DNA from: Fibrobacter sp.
GTDB lineage: Bacteria > Fibrobacterota > Fibrobacteria > Fibrobacterales > Fibrobacteraceae
Assembly: GCA_017412605.1 (NCBI GenBank)
Contig: JAFPWY010000004.1
Span: forward strand, 124,001 to 188,000
Length of the DNA: 64,000 nt
Direction: 5' to 3'
In this document: positions 17,520-25,741 of the stretch, in pieces
How the letters are laid out: every line of letters begins with the position of its first letter
How positions within the stretch are numbered: position 1 is the stretch's first letter
Made by a program: the position numbers and the translations under genes
Notes under the pieces: model-generated
Told to the model about the DNA's origin: nothing
Databases searched by the model: none
What the model saw: the letters and a program-made list of their open reading frames with translations, nothing else

Positions 17520-17885
17520 ATGCCCATTCTCGTTCAATTGATTGTCATATTGGGAATCTGCCTCGCAGGCGACCTTCTGCATCGGTATGTAGGAATCCCC
17601 ATTCCCGGGAATATCCTCGGGATGCTCATCTTGCTGCTGTTGCTCTGCTTCAAAGTCATCAAGGTCGACCACATCAAGGAAACCAGCGATTTCTTCCTCA
17701 AAAGGCTCACCTTTTTCTTCTTGCCGCCAAGTATCGGCATCATGGTCGCAGGTGACGAAGTCATGAGCCAGTGGCCGCTTCTGCTCATCCTTTGCATTGC
17801 GCTCACCGTCGTCACGATGGCCGCCACCGGCTGGACTGTACAGATTCTCTCGCGAAAGCGCAAACCACAAGAGAAAACAAGGTAA
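17520..17885 (+). CDS. lrgA: CidA/LrgA family holin-like protein
   Basis: 121 residues, almost entirely four hydrophobic helices, with the family motifs 'IPIPGNILGMLILLLLL' and 'FFLPPSIGIM'. LrgA/CidA proteins are holin-like; together with LrgB they influence murein hydrolase export or, in some species, metabolite transport. It sits 55 bp from the divergent fmt gene and 12 bp from lrgB. No good ribosome-binding site is seen before the ATG, so initiation may be weak. Confidence 0.9.
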   Translation: MPILVQLIVILGICLAGDLLHRYVGIPIPGNILGMLILLLLLCFKVIKVDHIKETSDFFLKRLTFFFLPPSIGIMVAGDEVMSQWPLLLILCIALTVVTMAATGWTVQILSRKRKPQEKTR

Positions 17886-17897
17886 GGAGAATCCGCC

Positions 17898-18578
17898 ATG
17901 TCCACACCACTTTTCGGCATACTCCTAACCCTCATCGCATTTGAATGCGGAGTGGCTATCCATAAGAAATTCAGCCACACGCTGGTCAACCCGCTGTTGA
18001 TTGCAAACGTCCTCATCATCGGATTTCTCTGCGCGACAGGCATCAGCTACGACACGTACAAAGTCGGCGGCGACTACATCTCGTTTTTCCTCGGCCCCGT
18101 CACCGTCGTACTTGCCGTACCACTTTACAAACAAATTCAGCATCTTAAAAAGCATTGGTTCCCCATCCTCACCGGAATCTGCGTCGGTAGCCTCACGAGC
18201 ATTCTCTGCGTCATTGCGACAAGCAAGCTCTTTCATTTGAGCGAAACCCTGATGCTCTCCATCGTCCCCAAGTCCATCACCATCCCGATGGGCTCCGTCG
18301 TTTCCGAACAAATCGGCGGCATCCCGAGCATCACCATCATCGCCATCACCGTCACGGGAATCACCGGAGCCGTCACGGCACCAATCGTCTGCAAGTACTG
18401 CCGTATAAAAGATCCCGTAGCGCAAGGTGTCGGCATCGGGACAGCAAGTCACGCCCTAGGCACATCCACCGCAATGACCATGGGCGAAATCCAGGGAGCC
18501 ATGAGCAGCCTATCCATCGGCGTCGCCGGCGTCTTCACGGCATTTGTCGCGCCTGCCATTTTGCACTTTTTGCAATAA
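17898..18578 (+). CDS. lrgB: LrgB family membrane protein
   Basis: 226 residues, polytopic. The family core 'PKSITIPMGSVVSEQIGG' and 'GIGTASHALGTSTAMTMGE' are both intact. LrgB is the usual partner of LrgA and acts in the inner membrane; related plant and bacterial proteins export glycolate or pyruvate-type acids. AAGGAG precedes the ATG. It forms a two-gene operon with lrgA; no LytSR-type regulator is present in the window. Confidence 0.92.
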   Translation: MSTPLFGILLTLIAFECGVAIHKKFSHTLVNPLLIANVLIIGFLCATGISYDTYKVGGDYISFFLGPVTVVLAVPLYKQIQHLKKHWFPILTGICVGSLTSILCVIATSKLFHLSETLMLSIVPKSITIPMGSVVSEQIGGIPSITIIAITVTGITGAVTAPIVCKYCRIKDPVAQGVGIGTASHALGTSTAMTMGEIQGAMSSLSIGVAGVFTAFVAPAILHFLQ

Positions 18579-18600
18579 AATAGGCAGCCTTAAGGCCGCC
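18573..18600. terminator. Bidirectional terminator between lrgB and the Rpn gene
   Basis: GGCAGCCTTAAGGCCGCC forms a near-perfect hairpin. On the minus strand it is followed by TATTTTATT, so it should end the Rpn nuclease transcript; the plus strand lacks a T-run. Confidence 0.45.
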
Positions 18601-18622
18601 CGAACTCACTTAAGCATGCAAA

Positions 18623-19522
18623 CTACAACTTTCGGATCAGTTCTTCCGAAAGACCGGTTGTTTCGGCAATAAACGAAATGTCGGCACCTTTATCGCGCAT
18701 TTTCTTCGCGATTTCTTCTTTCGCTTCGTGCCTTGCTACAGCCCTGTCAAAGTCGCTCATGTCTACAGTCATAAGATACCTCGAACTGAAATTACATAAT
18801 TTTACCTCGTTTTGCAATAGCCTGAATACGGGGTCGTTCGCAAATTCGCTGATGTCGGCCTCGCGATTCAGCGTGTCGATGGCGCGGAGCCACTGGGCCA
18901 GACGGCTGGTGTCACCTGCGAAATCCCTGGCCTTATTCAGGAATTTCTCCACTTCGATGAGGGTTACCGTCTGCTTGTCGAAGTAAACCTGCTGTTCCTG
19001 GTTCTTCAGCTGCACGGTATGGCGGTAGTTCGCCGATTCGGGGAAGGCGTTGAAGAACTGGAAGCTGACCACGTTCAGGTTTTCCAGCTGATAGGCATTG
19101 CCCGACTTCACCATGTTGCTCGTGATGCGCGCCACGTAGAGGACCAGCCTGTCCCTGTAGAACTTTTCCATGTTGTGCTGGACCTCGATAGAAATACGGT
19201 CGCGAGGGGCATCCTTGCCACGGTCATTTATAAGCCCGATATCGGGATTTATGTCATGGTAGCCGAGTTCGCCGGGGATGAACGGATTGACGAGTTTCGG
19301 ATTCATGATGCAGTCGGAGCCGATAAGGCCCAGTGCTGCATTTACGAGGTCCGTCGTGAGCATGATGTTCTTCTCGCTCGCGAGAATCTTCTTGATGCAG
19401 CCGTCGTTATAGAAGTATACGTTCCTGTGCTCGTATTTCTTGACGAATGCGTCGACATCGCCACCGTTATCGTTTATTATCCTGAGTTCCTTGAGAAATT
19501 CGGCAAATTCTTCTCGAATCAT
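18623..19522 (-). CDS. Rpn family recombination-promoting nuclease / PD-(D/E)XK transposase-like
   Basis: 299 residues of the PD-(D/E)XK 'putative transposase' (Rpn) type: N-terminal 'DGCIKKILASEKNIMLTTDLVNA', acidic 'NPDIGLINDRG' and 'ISIEVQHNMEKFYRDRLVLY', carrying the E-x-Q of the nuclease core. The C-terminus, 'KKMRDKGADISFIAETTGLSEELIRKL', is the small helical tail usual in these genes. Such proteins are multicopy in many genomes and cut DNA to promote recombination. A 56-bp leader and the C-terminal 200 bp are repeated at 23840-24198. Confidence 0.85.
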   Translation of the reverse strand: MIREEFAEFLKELRIINDNGGDVDAFVKKYEHRNVYFYNDGCIKKILASEKNIMLTTDLVNAALGLIGSDCIMNPKLVNPFIPGELGYHDINPDIGLINDRGKDAPRDRISIEVQHNMEKFYRDRLVLYVARITSNMVKSGNAYQLENLNVVSFQFFNAFPESANYRHTVQLKNQEQQVYFDKQTVTLIEVEKFLNKARDFAGDTSRLAQWLRAIDTLNREADISEFANDPVFRLLQNEVKLCNFSSRYLMTVDMSDFDRAVARHEAKEEIAKKMRDKGADISFIAETTGLSEELIRKL

Positions 19523-19535
19523 GTGTTTTTCCCTT

Positions 19536-19591
19536 GCCGGAATGCGCCGGTTCGCGGACGGGCACTTGTCCGTCTGTTACTATAGACGTTT
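19536..19591 (-). repeat. Leader shared with the deleted Rpn copy
   Basis: Read on the minus strand, the 56 bp from AAACGTCTATAGTAAC up to the nuclease gene align without gaps to 23840-23895, with about 43 identical positions by eye. Homology begins abruptly at AAACGTCTATAG, so this may be the end of the element. CCGGcgcattCCGG is a small palindrome within it. Confidence 0.7.
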
Positions 19592-19618
19592 TTACGGCGT
19601 TTTTTGTCCTTGAAATGA

Positions 19619-21265
19619 GGAAAAAAGACGCTCGCCCTGTTCGCACCGCCGATAGACCCGGCCATGCTCGTGAAGGCCAGGGCGAACGGAGTTTCCATCA
19701 GCGACGCCCTCGCCGACGCATCGTCTGCGTTGCCGTACTACCGCTTCAAGGTGATGGTCGCCAAGGCGATAGAGATTGTGCGCGACGTGCAGCGCGTTGG
19801 GCAGGAACTGATGGACGCCATCGAGAAATTCGATGCCGAAACGCTCGCGCTGCTCCGCGTGACGCACGAGAAGACCGCGCTCACGCTGCAGAAGACCCTC
19901 ACGGAACTCGACATCAGCGAACTCGAGAAGGAACTCGAGGCGGTCGAGACGGAAGAGGAGAACCTCCTTGCGGAACAGGAGCAGCAGAACACCTTCTTCA
20001 AGAAGTCCGAACAGGAAACCCAGTACGAAAAGGCCATGGAAAAGGTCAAGAAGGTGCAGGAGACTGTCGAGAACATGAAGAAGGCGGCTTCCGTCGCCTA
20101 CAAGATCCCGGACTTGGGAATCGGCGCCATCATGAACGGCCTGGGCGGCCCGTCCTTCGATTCGATATCCCTGGGCGGCACGAAGATCGCCGAGAACCTG
20201 GTGAGCGCGGCCGAGGGCTACGCCTCCCAGTTCGCCCAGAAGCAGGTGGGGGCGGCACTCAAGAAAGTCCTTGGCGAACAGAACCGCGTTGAGCAGTCCT
20301 GGGAGATGCAGAAGACTGCCAAGGCGAACCAGATCAAGAACGTGCAGAAGAAAAAGACCACCGCCGAGATCAAGATTGACTACGCCAAGAAGCAGCTCGA
20401 GAACTACGAGCGCGAAATCGAGCTCAAGGACGAGATGTACGAGCACCTTTCGGAGAAGTACACGAACAAGGATTTGTACACATGGCTCAAGAAAGAGACC
20501 GGAAAAGTGTACAAAACGCTGTTCCAGCTTGCCGCGAAGGTTGCCCGCAAGGCTGAAAAATGCTACCATTTCGAGATAGGGGACACCGACATGGACGCAA
20601 AATCAGCGAAGACATTCATCAAGGGGAGTGGCGTCTATTGGGACGGCCTGCACAGCGGCTTGCTCGCAGGCGAGAAGCTGCTTGCCGATTTGCATGCGAT
20701 GGAAGTGGCATATCTCGAGAATGACAGGAATGAGCTGGAAATAACGAGGCCAGTCAAGTTAAGTGAGGTTATTGTTAGAACAGAAACGGATGATGATGAA
20801 AATAAAATTGATGTTACCGCATTAAAAGACTTGATTGACAATCTAGAATTAAATAAACAAAATCGAATGAGCGGATCTTGCCAGTTTTTTTTAAGCAGAG
20901 ATCTTTTCTATTATGATTTTGCTCAAGAACATAAATTTGAACGTATCCGAGATGTTCGTTTACAAGTCATTTGTTCCCAAAATGTACAGCTAAATGCAGA
21001 ACTTAATATGGAATCGAATCGTCTTTATGTTGATCATGAAAAACGAATCGAAAATAGAATTGGAGTTCAAAATATGGCCACGAGTACAGCAACTTCGGAT
21101 TGTGGAAAATATGATTTTAATTTTAGAACAGACAAATTTTCTCCGTTTGAAGGTGCTGGTATAGAATCCTCATGGAAACTTTTTGTTACGGGTCCTAAAG
21201 ATTTAGCGCCGGGAAAAATAGAAGAAGTGATTGTTTTTATCAGCTATACGGCTAGGAATGCTTAG
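19619..21265 (+). pseudogene. Tc toxin A subunit (TcA) C-terminal fragment, 5'-truncated
   Basis: The frame is open from 19619, just after a stop, giving 548 residues; the first ATG (19664) has no ribosome-binding site. The first readable residues 'LALFAPPIDPAMLVKARANG' are an internal motif of TcA toxins, which are usually over 2000 residues. It is followed by the long coiled-coil/channel region and the TcB-binding C-terminus: 'HSGLLAGEKLLADLHAMEVA', 'FSPFEGAGIESSWKL' and 'ISYTARNA'. The receptor-binding and shell parts are absent, and no TcB or TcC gene is in the window. Base composition turns AT-rich from about 20755. Most likely a remnant. Confidence 0.85.
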
Positions 21266-21276
21266 AAGAGGCTAAT

Positions 21277-22434
21277 ATGAAAAAATTTCTCATACTCATC
21301 TCTCTTGCTATTTTAACATCGTGTGGTGATGATAACTCTAGTAATCCTGCAAAGACAAGTTTAGATATGAGTTCTTCGAGCGAGGATTTCATTGTATCGT
21401 CGTCTTCGTTGAAGAAGAAAAGTTCATCAAGCGTAAAGCCGGGTGAATCGTCATCCTCGACAAAGAAAAGTTCATCAAGCGTAAAGCCGGGTGAATCGTC
21501 ATCCTCGACAAAGAAAAGCTCATCAAGCGTAAAGCCGGGTGAATCGTCATCCTCGACAAAGGAGAGCTCATCAAGCGTAAAACCGGGTGAGTCGTCATCC
21601 TCAACGAAGGAGAGTTCTTCCAGTGTAAAATCGGGAGCGTATTCATCTTCAACGGAAAAGAACTCTTCCTGTTCCAAGTTGGAAGAATCGTCGTCTTCGA
21701 CTAACAATGATCACTCATCCAGTTCTATTGTTTATTCTTCTTTTGAAGAGAGTAGTTCCTCAAATTATGATGAGAATAGTTCTAGTAGCTCTATTGGATG
21801 TATTTATGGAGAACCTATACACGATACACGAGATGAAAAAGATTATAAGACCGTGAAGATTGGAAATCAAGAATGGATGGCGGAGAATTTGAATTATAAT
21901 TATAAAAAGGGAAAAACGGGCTCGTCTCGAAGTGATTGTTTCGATGGGAAAAATGCTAATTGCGATGAGTACGGTCAACTTTATCCATGGACCGTAGCAA
22001 TTGATTCCATTTTCTTGGATAGTGCTTATGGTATAAAATGTGGCTTTAATGAAAAAAATTGTTCATTGCCTTCAAAATGGAAAGGTGTGTGCCCAGAAGG
22101 ATGGCACATTCCAACTAGAGCTGAATGGGATACTTTAACTTTGTTTGTTGGAAAAATTGGCAAGGCCCCCAAAATGCTAAAAAGTACTGAAAAATGGGTA
22201 GGAGAGAAAGAAGATACCAAGGGAATAGACGCAGTCTGCTTTTCTGCAATACCTGCGGGCAATAGGCAAAGTTATGAATACTATGGCTTAGGTAATAACA
22301 CCAGATTTTGGACGGCAGATTTTCACAAGCCGGATGCTGCTTATAGGATAAGTTTGTCTAGCAAAACAAATGATTATACTGTAGCATACGATGTTACTTA
22401 TAATGCATACTCTGTTCGTTGTATAAAGGATTAA
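21277..22434 (+). CDS. FISUMP-domain lipoprotein with serine-rich tandem linker
   Basis: 385 residues. Lipoprotein signal with lipobox 'LTSC' (C16), then about 160 residues of serine-rich linker containing five 16-residue repeats of the type SSSSVKPGESSSSTKK. The C-terminal domain is the Fibrobacter succinogenes major paralogous domain: 'VKIGNQEWMAENLNYN' (about 190-205), 'CPEGWHIPTRAEW', and the closing 'YSVRCIKD'. It is a surface-exposed or outer-membrane-anchored protein of unknown role; in other systems related folds bind ligands. AAGAGG precedes the ATG. AT-rich, like its neighbour. Confidence 0.93.
   Translation: MKKFLILISLAILTSCGDDNSSNPAKTSLDMSSSSEDFIVSSSSLKKKSSSSVKPGESSSSTKKSSSSVKPGESSSSTKKSSSSVKPGESSSSTKESSSSVKPGESSSSTKESSSSVKSGAYSSSTEKNSSCSKLEESSSSTNNDHSSSSIVYSSFEESSSSNYDENSSSSSIGCIYGEPIHDTRDEKDYKTVKIGNQEWMAENLNYNYKKGKTGSSRSDCFDGKNANCDEYGQLYPWTVAIDSIFLDSAYGIKCGFNEKNCSLPSKWKGVCPEGWHIPTRAEWDTLTLFVGKIGKAPKMLKSTEKWVGEKEDTKGIDAVCFSAIPAGNRQSYEYYGLGNNTRFWTADFHKPDAAYRISLSSKTNDYTVAYDVTYNAYSVRCIKD
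21421..21660 (+). repeat. 48-bp in-frame tandem repeat, 5 units
   Basis: Units start at 21421, 21469, 21517, 21565 and 21613. The first three are almost identical; the fourth and fifth diverge progressively, as expected for recent expansion at one end. Each adds 16 residues to the linker, so copy-number change would alter linker length without frameshift. Confidence 0.9.
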
Positions 22435-22506
22435 AAAGAGAGTCGCTTTGATGCCCAAAGCCCATCCCCCTTCTGGCTTGATGTTTAATTTGTAGAGGAA
22501 AAGTTC

Positions 22507-23682
22507 GTGCCAAAATATTTGATACTGATGCTTCTTCCTTTACTAATGCTTGTCTCTTGCGGAGATGACGATTCTGGAAAATCTCCGGTTCAATCTGAAT
22601 TTGGTGAATCCAGTTCGGGTGAGGTAGACTCTAGCAGCAGTGACAAGGTCACGGAGCCTGCCGAAGGGGAATCGTCCAGCAGTAGCAAAAAAATTGCTTT
22701 GTCGTCTTCTACACCTCGTAGTGACAAGAAGTCGTCTAGCAGCAGTTCCAAGGAAAAAAAGTCTTCCAGTTCCAGCAAAGTGGAGACAAGTAGCAGTAAA
22801 AAGAGTTCTTCGTCGTCCTCAAATCCTCGTAAAGACAATAAATCGTCTAGCAGCAGCGTAAAGAACCCTGAACCTGGAGAAGGGTCGTCTTCGTCGGAGA
22901 GCAGTTCTTCTGGCATTGTTACTCAAAATTCAAGCAGCAGTTCAGAGAACCCTGGGCCGATAGAAAATTCGTCTTCGTCAGAAGAAAGTTCTTCTAGCCT
23001 GAATCCGGTTGAATCATCATCTTCGGAGATGAGTTCTTCAAGTGTCTCAAGTTCATCTGCACTAATGAGCATATATGATGCTGAAAACAATACGTTGACG
23101 GATTTACGAGACAACCATGTATATAAAACTGTAACGATCGGCACTCAAGTCTGGATGGCTCAAAATATTGATTATCTGCCGGAGGATACGGTAGGGACGA
23201 AATATGGAGGCTTGACTATTTGTGGTGGTGGAGAATCAGGAACTGCAATAGAAGGAGATTGCTCTGTTCATGGGCGATTGTATGAAAGACGTGTACTAAT
23301 CGATTCAAAAGGAGATGGGCGCGTTGTTTGTCCTGATGGATGGAAAGTCCCATCTTTGGGAGATTGGAAAATTTTGATAGATTTCTTGGGTGGTGAATCT
23401 ATTGCCGGAAAAAAAATGAAATTAAACGATAATTCTATGTGGGGAGAGAATATGGTACACACCAATGAGTCCGGCTTCTCTGCTACATTGACTGGATTTT
23501 TTTACTTTTTAGGGACATTTAATCAAGGTGTATCTTCTAAATACAGACAAACATCAATGCTTATATACCCTGTAGATGGTGTAGAAGTGAAAACAAAGAC
23601 GATTTATACTGATGAAGATTCAATTAAAGATGATGGATTTGGCCCAAATTATGGAATATCCGTTCGTTGCATAAAAAAATAA
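22507..23682 (+). CDS. FISUMP-domain lipoprotein
   Basis: 391 residues from a GTG at 22507 with GAGGAAAA upstream. Lipobox 'LVSC' (C18), then about 160 residues dominated by SSSS blocks separated by KK, PR or NPGP, and a C-terminal FISUMP domain with 'VTIGTQVWMAQNIDYLPED' (from about 208), 'CPDGWKVPSLGDW' and 'GISVRCIKK'. It is a paralogue of the gene 72 bp upstream, but its linker is irregular rather than tandem. Likely cell-surface; the binding partner is unknown. Confidence 0.92.
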   Translation: MPKYLILMLLPLLMLVSCGDDDSGKSPVQSEFGESSSGEVDSSSSDKVTEPAEGESSSSSKKIALSSSTPRSDKKSSSSSSKEKKSSSSSKVETSSSKKSSSSSSNPRKDNKSSSSSVKNPEPGEGSSSSESSSSGIVTQNSSSSSENPGPIENSSSSEESSSSLNPVESSSSEMSSSSVSSSSALMSIYDAENNTLTDLRDNHVYKTVTIGTQVWMAQNIDYLPEDTVGTKYGGLTICGGGESGTAIEGDCSVHGRLYERRVLIDSKGDGRVVCPDGWKVPSLGDWKILIDFLGGESIAGKKMKLNDNSMWGENMVHTNESGFSATLTGFFYFLGTFNQGVSSKYRQTSMLIYPVDGVEVKTKTIYTDEDSIKDDGFGPNYGISVRCIKK

Positions 23683-23730
23683 GGGAATGCCATCCTTTTC
23701 TGGCCTATAATCTCTCAAAATAACCATAAA

Positions 23731-23754
23731 AGTCCTGCCCAAGACAGGGCTTTT
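23731..23754 (+). terminator. Terminator-like hairpin after FISUMP gene 2
   Basis: AGTCCTGCCCAAGACAGGGCTTTT: short CCTG/CAGG stem followed by TTTT. A stronger relative with the same sequence plan occurs at 24213-24239. Confidence 0.5.
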
Positions 23755-23839
23755 GGCATTATGGAGCCCCCTTAATCAGGGCTCTTCCGAGCCATCTTCC
23801 ATCATTTTTTTCACATTTCCCGGAAAAATTTCCCCGCAT

Positions 23840-24198
23840 AAACGTCTATAGTAACGAGCGGGCACACGTCCGTTTGCAAACCGGCGCGTTCCCGCTTTTA
23901 TTGATGACTTTCTTGCAATTTGTTTCCCACATCCCCGTGGCCCTCTTACTTTGTCATCCCCGCGGAGGCGAGGATCTCCTTACTAATCGCTCAAAAGCGG
24001 CTATTGCAAAACGAGGTGAAATTATGTAATTTCAGTTCGAGGTATCTTATGACAGTGGACATGAGCGACTTTGACCGAGCCGTGGCTGAGTATACAACAA
24101 AGCTGGAAATCGCGAAGAAAATGCGCGATATGGGTGCCGACATATCCTTTATTGTTAAAGTAACCGGACTTTCGGAAAAGAAAATTCGCAATCTGTAA
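23840..24198 (+). pseudogene. Internally deleted copy of the Rpn nuclease element
   Basis: Positions 23840-23895 match the leader of the full Rpn gene, and 23999-24198 match its last 200 bp ('RLLQNEVKLCNFSSRYLMTV' through 'GADISFI...GLSEKKIRNL'). About 100 bp of unrelated sequence replaces the roughly 690 bp encoding the nuclease core, so no active enzyme is made. The filler holds GTCATCCCCGCGGAGGCGAGGATCTCC-like DNA (23954-23980). It points away from the island, opposite to the full copy. A short product from 24050 is conceivable but unproven. Confidence 0.8.
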
Positions 24199-24212
24199 TT
24201 TGTATATTCACA

Positions 24213-24239
24213 GTCCTGTCCCAAAGACAGGGCTTTTTT
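24213..24239 (+). terminator. Rho-independent terminator
   Basis: GTCCTGTC-CCAAA-GACAGGGC hairpin followed by TTTTTT, 15 bp after the remnant's stop codon. It also faces the convergent SagB-like gene. Confidence 0.7.
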
Positions 24240-24259
24240 GTATTATCAAAACGCTTTTA

Positions 24260-25639
24260 TCAGGAATCTTCCCTTCCGACAACGATTTCAGAAAGTATGC
24301 TTTCGCTTTCGGGAATGTTACACAGCGTCTTCAGCTCTTTTTCGAAATAGAAATGCTCCGCATGGGAGACTTTGTTCAAAATACGTGAAGAAACGTGAAC
24401 GGACTCGGCGATGTAGCCCGCATTCATGTTCAGGTAACGGTAAGCGCGATCCCCGAGAATGTTGCAGCACTCGTTCAAGTCGGCAGTCAGGATTATCGCA
24501 AACGTCGCGTTCTGGGCCTGCTCCGGGGCGGAGTGGCAACGGGCGAACTTTTTGTCGGACACTTGCGATGACTGCATGTAGATGGACTTTTGTATCGGGA
24601 CGTACCTATAAACACCTGGATACACGAACATGACGTTGAACACGACCACCCATATCTTGAGCAAGCCTGCACCGAACATGTCAATTTGCCCAAGTTCCAA
24701 CCAGCGCAAGATACTCGAGAAATCATCCAAATCCAGATTATATGGTTTGAAGGGGGTTATCAGCAAAGGCTTTTGCGGGAGCAGTTCCGCTTCCCTGTAA
24801 TAATAATCGTTCGTGAACTTCGCCGGGGTCAGCGGGAATTCATCGCCCGGCAAGGACTGCGCCTGCAAACGGCACACACGGATGCAGCGCGACAAATCGT
24901 CAATGCACTCGCAGCGGTTCTGGAGCATAAAACGCGAAGCGTACCGGTTGCCCGCCCCCGCCGATTCCACGGCATAAACTTTTTCCAAAGATTCGTTGCG
25001 GTTCGAATACGAAAAGCGCCCGGCACCTTCGTCCAAAGAAAGGGCATTCACGTTCAGCGAATCTGGATACACGGCCAGCGCAGACAATGGAATTTCTGTC
25101 GAAGCCAACTTAAGTACATTCGCAACGGAATCGTCAACAAAGCCGCCCAAAACAGTCGTCCTGAAGCCACGACCATTCGAGAACAGCATTTGGTTGCCGA
25201 TAACGGCACCCGCATCCTTCTCTATTTCGCGGTAAGCGGCCTCCTTGAGCCTCCACACGGTCCGGCTAACGGAGCCGGCATACAAAAAGAGCATGGGGAC
25301 ATTCCGAATAAACTCGCTATCCGTAAAGCTATTCGCAAGTGTTTCCATTTCGGCACCCGCCCCAATCCGCACCAGCTGATGGCGGGCCACATCGCAGTAA
25401 AAGACTCCGTCAGGAACTCCGTACTTCCGGAGAACCACATAGATATTTATGGAATCGAGCCCGTCAAATGTCGCAGCGGGCAAAGGGGGCAACATGTGCC
25501 TCGGCATGGCGATGCGTTCACACCCAGGGTAGCGTTTGTCCGGAATCGGCTCGTTTTCCCAATGCAGCGAAAGCGGGTCCCCCGACAATCGGGGAGCATA
25601 TTGGGTGGATTCGTGGTAAGATTCCGTATAAAAACGCAT
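24260..25639 (-). CDS. SagB-type nitroreductase-like protein, two divergent half-domains
   Basis: 459 residues. The start 'YHESTQYAPRL' and the later 'GVPDGVFYCDVARHQLVRIG' match the layout of SagB/ThcOx-type FMN oxidoreductases, as does 'KDAGAVIGNQMLFSNGRGFRTTVLGGFVDDSVANVL', the C-terminal part of a nitroreductase fold. A second, more diverged copy follows: 'PFKPYNLDLDDFSSILRWL', 'VYPGVYRYVPIQKSIYM', 'LGDRAYRYLNMNAGYIAESV'. The 'RRS.R' FMN motif expected after YHExT is not seen in the first half, so catalysis is doubtful there. No azoline cyclase or precursor peptide lies nearby. Confidence 0.6.
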   Translation of the reverse strand: MRFYTESYHESTQYAPRLSGDPLSLHWENEPIPDKRYPGCERIAMPRHMLPPLPAATFDGLDSINIYVVLRKYGVPDGVFYCDVARHQLVRIGAGAEMETLANSFTDSEFIRNVPMLFLYAGSVSRTVWRLKEAAYREIEKDAGAVIGNQMLFSNGRGFRTTVLGGFVDDSVANVLKLASTEIPLSALAVYPDSLNVNALSLDEGAGRFSYSNRNESLEKVYAVESAGAGNRYASRFMLQNRCECIDDLSRCIRVCRLQAQSLPGDEFPLTPAKFTNDYYYREAELLPQKPLLITPFKPYNLDLDDFSSILRWLELGQIDMFGAGLLKIWVVVFNVMFVYPGVYRYVPIQKSIYMQSSQVSDKKFARCHSAPEQAQNATFAIILTADLNECCNILGDRAYRYLNMNAGYIAESVHVSSRILNKVSHAEHFYFEKELKTLCNIPESESILSEIVVGREDS

Positions 25640-25741
25640 AAGGGTTCACTTCCAAATTAGTAATTATCGTCTATTTCTACTTTTAACCCCCTTCTTTTTT
25701 CTAGATTATGGCCGTATTTTTAATCAGGACTGAACTTTACG

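Noticed and set aside
21421..21660. CRISPR array
   Set aside because: Units are contiguous, without unique spacers, and keep the reading frame of a lipoprotein; no cas gene is present.
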